Origin: Microbulbifer taiwanensis
Lineage (GTDB): Bacteria; Pseudomonadota; Gammaproteobacteria; Pseudomonadales; Cellvibrionaceae
Assembly: GCF_014904815.1 (NCBI RefSeq)
Contig: NZ_JACZFR010000059.1
Coordinates: 1 to 47,471, forward strand
Reading direction: 5' to 3'
DNA: 47,471 nucleotides
Within the stretch, counting starts at the first letter, position 1, and every line of letters starts with the position of its first letter. The position numbers and the translations under genes are program-made. This document shows positions 7,237 through 15,648 of this stretch, one piece after another. The notes under the pieces are model-generated. The model did not search any database. It had not been told where the DNA came from and saw only the letters and a program-made list of their open reading frames with translations.

Positions 7237-8211
7237 GTGAGTGACATCCGATTGCCAATCATAGAGTACCTGTTGACTGTCGCTTTGCCGTTGGTCCGGC
7301 AGGAGGGCGAGGAGAAATCTGCCCTGGAGGAAATCACACCTGAGCCCGTCGAAACTGCGGCGCAGACGGTGATGGAGTCCCTGGAACGGATCTGGGACAA
7401 TTTCCTCGGGCATGTTCCCTACGTTATTGCCAGTATTATGGTCCTGGCAGTGACCTGCCTGGTGGTGGCGCTGTTGCGGCGTTTCGGCAGTAAGCTGTTC
7501 CGGCGCACCACCTCGCGCAAATCCCTTCAGGACCTGCTGGTGCGTCTGCTCACCATTGTCGTGTGGCTGCTCGGCCTGCTGTTCGCGGCCATGGTGCTCT
7601 TCCCCGGCCTGACCCCGGCCAGGGCGCTGGGTGCGGTGGGACTCCTGTCCGTGGCCATAGGCCTGGCATTCAAGGATATTTTCGAAAATTTCTTTGCCGG
7701 TATCCTGATTTTGTGGCGCTTTCCTTTTGAAGAGGGGGATGTGATCGAGTGCGAGGGCATCGTCGGCAGGGTGGAGGCGGTGGAGGTGCGCAACACCAAT
7801 ATCCGCAGGATGACCGGCGAGCTGGTGGTGGTGCCCAACCTTTTCCTGTTCAAGAACCCCTGTGAAATCCTCACCAATCGCAACAAACGCAGGGTAAGTA
7901 TTACCGCCGGCGTGGCCTATGGCGAGGATGTCGCCGAGGCGGTGGGGGTGATCGAAAAAGCGCTGGCCTCCTGCAGGACAGTGCGCGATGACGAGCCGAT
8001 TCAGGTGTTTCCACAGGCGTTTGGTGACAGCAGTATCGATATTGAAGTCACCTGGTGGACCGGCTCTACCCCCTTTGCAGTACGCGAGTCGACAGGAGAA
8101 GTAATCACAGCAGTGAAGAAAGCGCTGGATGAGGCGGGAATCGAGATTCCATTCCCCTATCGCACACTTACCTTCAAAGAGCCGCTCCAGTTGCAAGAGA
8201 GTAGCAAGTGA
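7237..8211 (+). CDS. MscS-family mechanosensitive channel
   Basis: A 324-residue inner-membrane channel with hydrophobic helices at about 63-85, 105-125 and 130-165. The pore-lining helix is ALGAVGLLSVAIGLAFKDIFENFFAG; it is followed by the beta domain FPFEEGDVIECEGIVGRVEAVEVRNT and the alpha-beta cytosolic domain, the classic small MscS layout. It relieves osmotic downshock. The start is GTG at 7237 with GAGAAGGGA upstream. The N-terminus (1-55) carries an acidic region that is longer than usual before the first helix. Confidence 0.93.
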   Translation: MSDIRLPIIEYLLTVALPLVRQEGEEKSALEEITPEPVETAAQTVMESLERIWDNFLGHVPYVIASIMVLAVTCLVVALLRRFGSKLFRRTTSRKSLQDLLVRLLTIVVWLLGLLFAAMVLFPGLTPARALGAVGLLSVAIGLAFKDIFENFFAGILILWRFPFEEGDVIECEGIVGRVEAVEVRNTNIRRMTGELVVVPNLFLFKNPCEILTNRNKRRVSITAGVAYGEDVAEAVGVIEKALASCRTVRDDEPIQVFPQAFGDSSIDIEVTWWTGSTPFAVRESTGEVITAVKKALDEAGIEIPFPYRTLTFKEPLQLQESSK

Positions 8212-8373
8212 AACCTTCGCTCAAGGTTCGAAGGGCTGCTGGCGATTCAGGTCGTCAGTAACACCATCTCTTGTGAAGAGAATGTCTGCGTTGAGCTATA
8301 GCATCGACGGATGACATGGGCGCCGAATCGACTAGGCTTCTTTAAGGTAAAGCTGGTCGGTAGAGGTACAGTG

Positions 8374-9864
8374 ATGCGTATCCAGAGGAATCGGTCAATT
8401 CTGGTGGGCCTGCTCGCCGGTACTTTAGCCGTCGTAGTCCCGTCATCAGTGGCTATTGCGGCAGCCGACGATATCCAGCCTTCCACCCCCCAGACCTTTT
8501 CCGAGCTCTCCCAGCCCTCTCCAGACGTCAAGATGACCCCGGATTACGCACAGGCCATAGGCCGAATGGCATATATCTGGGGCTGGCCGCTGGTGAATAT
8601 GCAGAATCGCCGGGCGACCATTACCCAGGCCCCGCAGCCCTCTCTGATGCACGGTGTCATACCCGTGGCCCCGATGAATCGCCTGGCCATGCTGACCGGC
8701 TATATCAAGCCGACGGAAACCTTTATTGCCTGCCCGAACCAGGATGTCGCTTACGGCCTGGGCTATTTTGCTTTGAAAGGGAACCCGGCGGTCATTCAGG
8801 TGCCGGACTTTGGCGATCGATTCTGGGTCTACGCGATGTACGACGGGCGCACCGACCAGTTCGGGACGGTGGGCAAGCCCTATGGCACCAAGCCGGGATT
8901 CTATCTCCTGGTGGGCCCCGGCTGGCAAGGTACCGCGCCAAAGGGTATTAGCGGCGTTATCCGCTCGAATACCGAATTCGCAAATGTGGTGCCGAGGGTC
9001 TTTATGGATGATACCGATGAAGACCGTGCGGCCATCCAGCCCCTGATCAGTCAGATAGTGGCCTATCCACTGTCCGAATTTGACGGCAAGATGAAAACTG
9101 TCGACTACAGCAAGCTGCCTTCCCTGGGAGATGCTGCAGATACCAGTGGAGGCGAAACCCAATGGGTGGTCCCTGAGAAATTCTTCGACCAGCTCGGCGA
9201 TGTGCTGGACAGGATCCCGCCACTGCCGGGAGAGGAGGCGCTGTACGCGCAGTTCCGCCAGCTGCTGGCCATCGCCGACAAGGATCCCGCGATCAAGAAA
9301 GCACTGGTGCAGGCAGCAATCGATACCGACAAGTCTGTGATCAGGCCGTTCCTGCAGTGGGAGCACAATGGCGTGCCCGCCGGCAATGGCTGGAACCGCT
9401 CCAAGAACAATGCCCAGTGGGGCGTAGATTATTTCGACAGGACCGGCACAGCCCGCTCCAACCTGCTCGACAATCGCCCGGCGGAGACACAGTACTTCTA
9501 TACCGATTTCGATTCCGGAGGCAACAAACTCAAGGGCGACAGTCTTTACGCGGTGACCTTTCCCAAGGGACAGCTGCCACCGGTCAGGGGATTCTGGTCT
9601 CTGACGCTATACAACGACAAACACCTGTTCCACCAGAATGATCTGGAGCGCTTTTCCCTGGGCACCAAGAACAAGATGCTGAAATACAATCCGGATGGCT
9701 CCCTGACACTCTACGCGGGTGCAAAGTCACCCGGCAAGGACAGGGAACCCAACTGGCTGCCCGCGCCAGATGGAGACTTTTCACTCTATATTCGCGCCTA
9801 TTGGGGAAAGGCAGGAATTCTGGATGGGTCATGGCAGCCACCTAAAGTCGAGAAGATCGAGTAG
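8374..9864 (+). CDS. DUF1254/DUF1214 family exported protein
   Basis: A 496-residue protein with a signal peptide (about 1-30, ending SVAIAAADD). It has an N-terminal DUF1254 domain ([15 protein letters not shown], then [15 protein letters not shown] and [17 protein letters not shown], residues 55-190). The C-terminal DUF1214 domain ends in [13 protein letters not shown] and LYIRAYWGK (about 375-490). The family is abundant in soil and marine bacteria; its reaction is not known to me. ATG at 8374 with AGAGG upstream is preferred over further-upstream codons because it gives a clean signal peptide. Confidence 0.88.
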   Translation: MRIQRNRSILVGLLAGTLAVVVPSSVAIAAADDIQPSTPQTFSELSQPSPDVKMTPDYAQAIGRMAYIWGWPLVNMQNRRATITQAPQPSLMHGVIPVAPMNRLAMLTGYIKPTETFIACPNQDVAYGLGYFALKGNPAVIQVPDFGDRFWVYAMYDGRTDQFGTVGKPYGTKPGFYLLVGPGWQGTAPKGISGVIRSNTEFANVVPRVFMDDTDEDRAAIQPLISQIVAYPLSEFDGKMKTVDYSKLPSLGDAADTSGGETQWVVPEKFFDQLGDVLDRIPPLPGEEALYAQFRQLLAIADKDPAIKKALVQAAIDTDKSVIRPFLQWEHNGVPAGNGWNRSKNNAQWGVDYFDRTGTARSNLLDNRPAETQYFYTDFDSGGNKLKGDSLYAVTFPKGQLPPVRGFWSLTLYNDKHLFHQNDLERFSLGTKNKMLKYNPDGSLTLYAGAKSPGKDREPNWLPAPDGDFSLYIRAYWGKAGILDGSWQPPKVEKIE

Positions 9865-9867
9865 GGG

Positions 9868-9972
9868 CTAGTGGTTCATGCGGCAATTAAAGCACACAGC
9901 CACAGGCTTCAGCGTTGCCCTGGAGCTTGTGGCGAAGTGACCGGTTACAGAATTTGCCGCATGAATCACTAG
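9868..9972. repeat. Nested palindromic repeat, family A, copy 2
   Basis: The outer arms 9868-9888 and 9951-9972 pair along about 20 bp with one mismatch and one bulged base. The inner arms pair GCCACAGGCT with AGCTTGTGGC. Segments such as GGTTACAGAATTT and TGGCGAAGTGA match the minus-strand reading of copy 1 at 4303-4421. It begins 4 nt past the DUF1254 stop codon. Confidence 0.75.
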
Positions 9973-10018
9973 CTTTGAACCAGCTGAACCGAAAGTGCCC
10001 CCCCGAGTGGAGAATGCC

Positions 10019-10462
10019 ATGTCACTGAAGTCGAGATTCCTTGCAGTCGCTCTAAGCCTGATGGTTTCCCTGTCGGTAGTTCTTGCTGTCCCCGCCCTTG
10101 CGGATTCCAAGGCGGCGCAATGGTTGGTGAGCGAACAAATTGAGGCGGGCTGTGGTCCGGGTGTGAAAGGGCGCTTTGGTCCTGGGTTCGTGATCGAAAG
10201 AGACTTGACCGGGGATGGTCGCAAGGACCTGATTATTTCTCACGAGGGCCTGACTTGCGCCGACAATCGCTCGCGCAGCCAGTTGTGCGGAGCTGCGATG
10301 TGCAGTTGGAACATTTATGTTCGCGAAGGGGATCTGCTTGTGGAGAAGAAACAGATGCTGGGCAGCGGTGTTTCAGTTGGCGGAGGCGCAACTCCCAGCA
10401 TCGTTTTCTCGGGGAAGTCCAGTCGTCACAGCCTGAAGTGGAACGGCAGTAATTTCCAGTAG
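10019..10462 (+). CDS. Secreted hypothetical protein with a DxTGDGxxD motif
   Basis: A 147-residue protein not recognised as a family. Residues 1-29 form a clear signal peptide (ending AVPALADS). The motif DLTGDGRKDLIIS (about 62-74) looks like the calcium-binding loop of FG-GAP/VCBS or EF-hand-like repeats. Four Cys in the mature part (CGPG, LTCAD, LCGAAMC) could form disulfides. GGAGA before the ATG at 10019 decides the start. No operon partner is evident; the family A repeat lies just upstream. Confidence 0.65.
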   Translation: MSLKSRFLAVALSLMVSLSVVLAVPALADSKAAQWLVSEQIEAGCGPGVKGRFGPGFVIERDLTGDGRKDLIISHEGLTCADNRSRSQLCGAAMCSWNIYVREGDLLVEKKQMLGSGVSVGGGATPSIVFSGKSSRHSLKWNGSNFQ

Positions 10463-10536
10463 TGGTGGCATGCTGCGAGCGACAGGAAGCTGCCGCTCTA
10501 CAGTGCTATGGATCACCATGGCAGCCTGGGCATAGG

Positions 10537-11166
10537 TCAAAGCGTACTGTCCGGTTGCTTCTCCGGCCGCGCATCGACAAATGCCGCTATTTCATTGCAG
10601 GCGGTCATTATCCGGTGAATCGCCGGATAGTCGGCGATATCCATACCGAAACGCTCCGCGTTGTAAATCTGCGGTATCAGGCAGCACTCGAAGAGCCCGG
10701 GGGTGTCTCCGGCGGCAAAGGGCGCCGGATCCAGCTGCTGTTCCAGCGCGCTGAAGCCCTCATGAATCCACTTGCGTATCCAGCCGAGTTTCTGCTCGTC
10801 GCTGACGCCGAGATCCGACTGCAAGTATTTGAGTATTCGCAGGTTCTGCAGGGGCTGGATATCACAGGCGACGTTGTAGGCCAGGGCGCGGACTTTTGCC
10901 CGCCCCAGACGATCGCCCGGCAATAGCGCAGGTTCCGGGTGCTTCTCGTCCAGCCATTCCAGGATCGCCAGGGACTGGGTGAGGACTGCGTTGCCATCCA
11001 CGAGTACCGGTACCAGCCCCTGGGGTTGGAGTTTGCGGTATTCGCTTTCGCGCTGTTCGCCCTTCAGCAGGTTGACCGGCTTGTAGTCGTACTGCAGGCC
11101 TTTGAGGTTGAGGCCGATACGCACGCGGTAGCTGGCAGAGGAGCGGAAGTAGCCGTGTAGTTCCAT
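10537..11166 (-). CDS. maiA: Maleylacetoacetate isomerase
   Basis: A 209-residue zeta-class glutathione S-transferase. The glutathione motif SSASYRVRIGLNLKGL (residues 8-23) is diagnostic, followed by NLLKGEQ, QGLVPVLVDG and TQSLAILEWLDE. It isomerises 4-maleylacetoacetate to 4-fumarylacetoacetate using glutathione. It is the third gene of the minus-strand hmgA-fahA-maiA set; ATG at 11166 has AAGGAAA upstream. Length is normal. Confidence 0.93.
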   Translation of the reverse strand: MELHGYFRSSASYRVRIGLNLKGLQYDYKPVNLLKGEQRESEYRKLQPQGLVPVLVDGNAVLTQSLAILEWLDEKHPEPALLPGDRLGRAKVRALAYNVACDIQPLQNLRILKYLQSDLGVSDEQKLGWIRKWIHEGFSALEQQLDPAPFAAGDTPGLFECCLIPQIYNAERFGMDIADYPAIHRIMTACNEIAAFVDARPEKQPDSTL

Positions 11167-11194
11167 CGTTTTTCCTTGTGTACTGTTTTCCGTA

Positions 11195-11212
11195 GGGGCG
11201 GATGGCCGCCCC
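11195..11212. repeat. Small hairpin in the fahA-maiA gap
   Basis: GGGGCGG (11195-11201) pairs perfectly with CCGCCCC (11206-11212) across a 4-nt loop. Flanking bases (GTAGGGGCGGATGGCC) match the GTAGGAGCGG/GGATGGCC blocks of the family B repeats, so this looks like a decayed or half copy. Confidence 0.6.
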
Positions 11213-11238
11213 GCCGTTCCCACGAGATGTTTCCCGGA

Positions 11239-12225
11239 TCAGTTGGGGTTTACGTATTCAATCACCTGCTGATTGATGGTGCCGAATATATTCGCATCAT
11301 TTTCGTCGTACATCGCAATTTCTATGCGGTCGCCGAATTGCAGAAAGGGAGTACTCGGCCTGCCGTCGGCGATGATTTCCAGCATGCGCACTTCCGCCAG
11401 GCAACAGGAGCCCTGGGCGCGATCCACATTGGACACGGTGCCGGAACCGATAATGGTGCCGGCGCCCAGGGGGCGGCTCCTGGCGGCGTGGGCGATCAGC
11501 TGCGGGAAGTTGAAGGTCATATCCACACCGGCGTTGGGCGAGCCGACTTTCTCTCCGTTCAATACGGCGTGCAGCGACAGGTGCACCTTGCCATCGCGCC
11601 AGTGGTGGCCCAGCTCGTCCGGTGTTACTGCCACCGGGGAGAAGGCGCTGGAGGGCTTGGACTGATAGAAGCCGAACCCCTTGGCCAGCTCGCCCGGGAT
11701 CAGGTTGCGCAGGGAGACGTCATTGACCAGCATCAGCAGTCGGATGCTGTCCTCCGCTTTTTCCGCGCTGCTGCCCATGGGCACATCGCCGGTGATCACC
11801 GCCACTTCAGCCTCGAAGTCGATACCCCAATCGGTGCTGGCCATGGCGATATCCTGGCTGGGGGGCAGGAAGGTGTCGGAGCCGCCCTGGTACATCAGCG
11901 GGTCCGTCCAGAAGGAGTCCGGCATCTCGGCACCGCGGGCCTTGCGCACCAGTTCCACATGATTTACATAGGCGCTGCCGTCGGCCCAGTGATAGGCGCG
12001 GGGCAGGGGACTGTGACAGGCGCCGGCGTCGAAGGGGAAGCTGGTCACTTCGCTGCCCTGCAGGGCATCGAATCGGGCCTGCAGTATTGGGGCAATGGTC
12101 TCCCAGTCGTCCAGTGCCGCCTGCAGGGTCGGCGCTATATCCGCAGCGCCGCAGTAGCGGCTCAAGTCGCGGGAGACGACGATCAGCTCACCGTCACGGC
12201 CGCTGTTCAGTGAGGCTAGTTTCAT
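11239..12225 (-). CDS. fahA: Fumarylacetoacetate hydrolase (FAH family)
   Basis: A 328-residue FAH-fold hydrolase that splits fumarylacetoacetate to fumarate and acetoacetate, the last step of tyrosine degradation. Metal-ligand segments DFEAEVAVITGD (about 136-147) and MLVNDVSLRN are visible, with GFGFYQSKPSSAFSP and LGAGTIIGSGTVSN further on. The length fits the shorter bacterial fumarylacetoacetases. Its position between hmgA and maiA fixes the substrate better than the fold alone. Confidence 0.93.
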   Translation of the reverse strand: MKLASLNSGRDGELIVVSRDLSRYCGAADIAPTLQAALDDWETIAPILQARFDALQGSEVTSFPFDAGACHSPLPRAYHWADGSAYVNHVELVRKARGAEMPDSFWTDPLMYQGGSDTFLPPSQDIAMASTDWGIDFEAEVAVITGDVPMGSSAEKAEDSIRLLMLVNDVSLRNLIPGELAKGFGFYQSKPSSAFSPVAVTPDELGHHWRDGKVHLSLHAVLNGEKVGSPNAGVDMTFNFPQLIAHAARSRPLGAGTIIGSGTVSNVDRAQGSCCLAEVRMLEIIADGRPSTPFLQFGDRIEIAMYDENDANIFGTINQQVIEYVNPN

Positions 12226-12256
12226 TTTTCTGCGTTCCTTCTGTCGAATCTTTTCT

Positions 12257-12348
12257 TGTAGGAGCGGCCCATGGCCGCGATCGATTAATCAGGTTACCTC
12301 TGAGTCCGATCGCGGCCATGGGCGGATGGCCGCCCCGCCGCTCCTACA
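12257..12348. repeat. Palindromic repeat, family B, copy 1
   Basis: Ends TGTAGGAGCGG and CCGCTCCTACA are mutually complementary; GGCCATGG and GATCG blocks are mirrored inside. It fills the hmgA-fahA gap inside an operon, so it would be transcribed and folded. Confidence 0.85.
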
Positions 12349-12356
12349 GGAGGTAT

Positions 12357-13487
12357 CTATTTCGCTTTCCAGCTGTCCACATACTCCGGCAACTCCACCG
12401 CGATGGCATCCGGCAGTATGTCCCAGGGGGTGCGGCTGTCGAGCATCACCGCCACCTCGTCGGTTTCCTTCTTGGCGTGTTGGGCGCCAGCGGCAAAGGC
12501 CTTGGGATGGGGGCCGTGGGTGAAGCCCATCGGGTGCAGGGTCAGCATGCCGGGATGGATATTGTCGCGGCTGAAGAAGTCGCCGCGGTGGTAGAAGATC
12601 AGCTCGTCGAAATCGTCGTTGTTGTGGAAGAAGGGCACCTTGAGGGCGCCGGGGTCGCTCTCGATCGGGCGAGGGGTAAAAGTACAGACCACGAAGCCCC
12701 TTGCCACGAAAGTGGTGTGCGCCGATGGCGGCAGGTGGTAGCGATGGCTCATCAACGGGCGTATGTCCCGCCAGTTGATACGCACCGCCAGGTTGTCGCC
12801 CTTCCAGCCGACCGCATCCAGCGGATTGAACGGGAAGGTGATGGTGGAGACCTGCTGGCGCACCTTGACCTTCACCTGCCACTCGTCCTCGCTCTGCTGG
12901 GTGCGGAATTGGTCGTCGATAGTGGGCACGTCCAGCATGGCCTGGTCGAAGATGGCGTGGGGGCCGACTATGCCCTTGTCGGGTAGCTGGAAGTGGCCGC
13001 CGGTGGCCTCCACCATCAGCAGTTCCAGCGGTTCACTGTCGAAGGGCTCGAGCCGCCACATGGTGCCGCGGGGCAGCACTATATAGTCGCCGTCGCGGAT
13101 GTGCAGGTGGCCGAAATCGCAGTAGAGGTCGCCACTGCCGTTGTGTACGAACAGCAGCTGGTCACCGTCCGCATTGCGCACCAGGTGGTCCATGGCCACA
13201 TTGCAGGTCCACAGGGCCACCAGGCTGTCGCTGTTCTGCAGTATCGGTTTGCATTCCCAGGGGCTGTTGCCGCTGTGGACCATCCTGGTGCTGTCGAAGG
13301 CGTGGGGCCGCAACGGGCCCTCGAAATCGGTCCAGCCGGTGGGCGGGTGGCGGTGGTAGAAGTGGGTGGCGGGGCCGAAGAAGCCTTCCTTGCCCATCTC
13401 CCGCTCGAAAGTGTTCGCGGGGAAATTCGCGTGGGCCTGGCGGCTGGTCTCCCCTTCAACCCGGGGGAAGTTGATCCAGTTTTTCAT
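12357..13487 (-). CDS. hmgA: Homogentisate 1,2-dioxygenase, short form
   Basis: Fe(II) ring-cleaving dioxygenase converting homogentisate to maleylacetoacetate. At 376 residues it is shorter than the roughly 430-residue human or Pseudomonas enzymes. The cupin core is visible: likely iron ligands H288 (FFHNNDDFDE), E295 and H324 (GFTHGPHP). N-terminal INFPRVEGETSRQAHAN fits the short HmgA group. First gene of the lower homogentisate operon, divergent from a MarR gene. ATG at 13487 is chosen; an in-frame ATG five codons upstream is possible, and neither has a strong ribosome site. Confidence 0.92.
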   Translation of the reverse strand: MKNWINFPRVEGETSRQAHANFPANTFEREMGKEGFFGPATHFYHRHPPTGWTDFEGPLRPHAFDSTRMVHSGNSPWECKPILQNSDSLVALWTCNVAMDHLVRNADGDQLLFVHNGSGDLYCDFGHLHIRDGDYIVLPRGTMWRLEPFDSEPLELLMVEATGGHFQLPDKGIVGPHAIFDQAMLDVPTIDDQFRTQQSEDEWQVKVKVRQQVSTITFPFNPLDAVGWKGDNLAVRINWRDIRPLMSHRYHLPPSAHTTFVARGFVVCTFTPRPIESDPGALKVPFFHNNDDFDELIFYHRGDFFSRDNIHPGMLTLHPMGFTHGPHPKAFAAGAQHAKKETDEVAVMLDSRTPWDILPDAIAVELPEYVDSWKAK

Positions 13488-13558
13488 CGGGCTATCTCGC
13501 ATCTGGAGGAGGCGGCGATATTCGTCGGGCAGTTTGTCACCCGCAGTTGCCGATTACG

Positions 13559-13577
13559 CGCGCAAATATTTTGCGCG
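13559..13577. promoter_or_regulatory. Perfect 8-bp inverted repeat in the hmgA-marR gap
   Basis: CGCGCAAA (13559-13566) and TTTGCGCG (13570-13577) are perfect arms around TAT. It lies 72 nt upstream of hmgA and could be an operator or an RNA hairpin in the hmgA leader. The 13488-13783 gap holds no gene. Confidence 0.45.
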
Positions 13578-13681
13578 GCCACGGGTTTTTGATACCAAAA
13601 ATGGCGCGCAAAGCCGTATAATGCGCGACCGATTTTGTCCGACGACCTGCGCCCCTTCTGGGAAAATTTGCGGCATAAGTG

Positions 13682-13717
13682 GTTACAATTGAAACCAATG
13701 TTAGTTACATTTGTAAT
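13682..13717. promoter_or_regulatory. Tandem MarR-type operators
   Basis: Two near-palindromic 14-mers, GTTACAATTGAAAC (13682-13695) and GTTACATTTGTAAT (13704-13717), agree at 11 of 14 positions. Their spacing is 22 bp, two helical turns. The second contains perfect TTACA/TGTAA arms. They lie about 70 nt before the marR start and 195 nt before hmgA, as expected for autoregulation and control of the divergent operon. Confidence 0.6.
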
Positions 13718-13783
13718 CCGGTACAACCCAGAGTCCCATTTCCGGAAAACAGCAACCGGAGTACAACAGGTGTGTAAACAGCC

Positions 13784-14311
13784 ATGACAAACGATAACAA
13801 CGCGTCCCCTTTCAGCGGGGAGAGAGGCGACGCGGATAGAGCGGCCTTGGCGCACGACGACTTGCGCCTGGAAAAATTTTTGCCCTACCGCCTGTCGGTA
13901 TTGTCCAACCGGGTGAGCAATGCCATCGCCCAAGCTTATGGTGCGCGCTTTCACCTGACCATTCCCGCCTGGCGGGTAATGGCGATCCTGGGCCGCTTTC
14001 CCGACCTGTCCGCCGCGGAGCTGGTGGAACAGACGGCGATGGACAAGGTGGCCATCAGTCGCGCCGTGTCGTCACTGCTGAAGAATGACTACATTACCCG
14101 CAGCGAGGATCCGGCAGACCGCCGCCGCCAGGTGCTGAACCTGTCGGAGCTGGGGCGCGACGTCTACGAGCGCATTGTGCCGCTGGCGCAGCAGTATGAG
14201 AACGACCTGATGGCATCCCTCTCCAGCGAGGAGCGTCAGCAACTGGACAGCATCATCGAAAAGCTGATGGATCGCGCCCAGGCCTGGGCTGAGCGCGGCC
14301 TGATCGATTAA
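13784..14311 (+). CDS. MarR-family regulator, probable controller of the hmg genes
   Basis: A 175-residue winged-helix regulator. The recognition region is LSAAELVEQTAMDKVAISRAVSSLLKNDYITR (about 75-106), followed by the wing DPADRRRQVLNLSELG. MarR proteins usually repress until bound by a small aromatic ligand. Divergent to hmgA-fahA-maiA and co-directional with the aminotransferase 69 nt downstream, so homogentisate or a hydroxyphenylpyruvate-like compound is a plausible inducer (inference). The N-terminal 35 residues are an acidic extension. Confidence 0.9.
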   Translation: MTNDNNASPFSGERGDADRAALAHDDLRLEKFLPYRLSVLSNRVSNAIAQAYGARFHLTIPAWRVMAILGRFPDLSAAELVEQTAMDKVAISRAVSSLLKNDYITRSEDPADRRRQVLNLSELGRDVYERIVPLAQQYENDLMASLSSEERQQLDSIIEKLMDRAQAWAERGLID

Positions 14312-14380
14312 AGAGCTTCTGGAGAACGACTTTCCGAAGTTCCTGAACGAGCAACTGAATTTTGCAGAAGGAGTTAGCCG

Positions 14381-15571
14381 ATGTTTGAGCATCTGAGCAG
14401 CCTGCCGCCGGACCCCATCCTGGGCCTGCTGGCCAGCTACCGCGCCGATGAGAATCCCAACAAGATCGACCTGGGTGTCGGTGTCTATAAAGATGAGGCC
14501 GGTCACACCGCAGTGCTGCAGGCGGTCAAGGAGGCGGAGACCCGCCTGTTGCAGAGCGAGGAAACCAAGGCCTATATCGGCCCGGCCGGCACCCCCGGTT
14601 TCAACACCGCCATGCAGGAGCTGATCCTGGGGGCGGATCACCCGGCACTGAAGGCTGGTCGCGTTCGCTCGGCACAGACGCCGGGCGGCTGCGGCGCGCT
14701 GCGCGTACTGGCGGAATTCGCCAACCGCGCCAAGGCCGGCGCCACCATCTGGGTCAGCGATCCGACCTGGGCCAACCACGTGCCGCTGCTGGGCAATGCC
14801 GGCCTGCAGATCAGAAGCTATCCCTACTACGATCGCGCGACCAGCAGCCTGCAGTTCGAGCAGATGGTGGAAACCCTGAAGAATGTGGGAGAGGGCGACC
14901 TGGTGCTCTTCCACGCCTGTTGCCACAACCCCTGCGGCGCCGACCTGAGCCGCGAACAGTGGAAAGTGCTGGCGGAAATGGCGCAGAAGCAGGGCTTCAC
15001 ACCGTTTATCGATATGGCCTACCAGGGCTTCGGCGACAGCCTGGACGACGATGCCTGGGGCCTGCGCCTGATGGCGGCGTCGGTTCCGGAGATGCTGGTA
15101 GCGGCCTCCTGCTCGAAGAACTTCGGCCTCTATCGCGAGCGCGTCGGCCTGGCAATGGTGATTTACAACGGCGGTGATGAAGCGGACAAGGGCCAGACCC
15201 AGATGCTCAGCGCGATTCGCGGCAACTATTCGATGCCGCCATCCCACGGCGCTGCCATCGTTGAGTCCATCCTCACCGACGCCGGCCTGCGGGCCAATTG
15301 GGAGGCGGAGCTGACCGAGATGCGCGAGCGTATCAACGGCCTGCGTTCCGGTGTGGTGGAGAGTCTTGCCGTCGCCGGTGCCGCTGGCGACTTCAGCTTT
15401 ATCCAGCGCCAGAAGGGTATGTTCTCCTTCCTCGGCATTACCCCCGAGCAGGTACAGCGCCTGCAGAGCGAGTATTCCATCTATATGGTCGATTCCAGCC
15501 GCATCAGTATTGCCGGCCTGAGCCAGAACAATATGGAATACTTCTGCAAAGCCGTGGCCAGCATCCTGTAG
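14381..15571 (+). CDS. tyrB: Aromatic amino acid aminotransferase (class I, AspC/TyrB type)
   Basis: A 396-residue PLP enzyme of the aspartate/tyrosine aminotransferase family. The Schiff-base lysine is K246 (SCSKNFGLYRERVG); HNPCGADLS and the N-terminal NKIDLGVGVYKDE are typical. It interconverts tyrosine, phenylalanine or aspartate and their 2-oxo acids. Location next to the homogentisate genes favours tyrosine to 4-hydroxyphenylpyruvate, feeding the pathway. AGAAGGAG 7 nt before the ATG supports the start. tyrB versus aspC cannot be settled by sequence alone. Confidence 0.88.
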   Translation: MFEHLSSLPPDPILGLLASYRADENPNKIDLGVGVYKDEAGHTAVLQAVKEAETRLLQSEETKAYIGPAGTPGFNTAMQELILGADHPALKAGRVRSAQTPGGCGALRVLAEFANRAKAGATIWVSDPTWANHVPLLGNAGLQIRSYPYYDRATSSLQFEQMVETLKNVGEGDLVLFHACCHNPCGADLSREQWKVLAEMAQKQGFTPFIDMAYQGFGDSLDDDAWGLRLMAASVPEMLVAASCSKNFGLYRERVGLAMVIYNGGDEADKGQTQMLSAIRGNYSMPPSHGAAIVESILTDAGLRANWEAELTEMRERINGLRSGVVESLAVAGAAGDFSFIQRQKGMFSFLGITPEQVQRLQSEYSIYMVDSSRISIAGLSQNNMEYFCKAVASIL

Positions 15572-15591
15572 AATTCCCAAAGCCCGTTCCG

Positions 15592-15620
15592 GTGGGGGCG
15601 AACACAAGGTTCGCCCCCAC
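15592..15620. repeat. Perfect 12-bp hairpin between tyrB and DAHP synthase
   Basis: GTGGGGGCGAAC (15592-15603) and its exact complement (15609-15620) flank a 5-nt loop. There is no T-run, so it is an unusual terminator. The GGGGGCGAACACAAGG core looks like a dispersed intergenic repeat. Confidence 0.75.
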
Positions 15621-15648
15621 AGAATTATTCCCGAAGTAAGAACCGAAA

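Noticed and set aside
10463..10536. Transcription terminator after the secreted protein gene
   Set aside because: Only weak imperfect pairing (CTGCC/GGCAG) and no T-run could be seen.
13589..13622. TTGATA/TATAAT promoter for marR
   Set aside because: TATAAT at 13617 is good, but the spacing of 22 bp to TTGATA is too long for a standard promoter.
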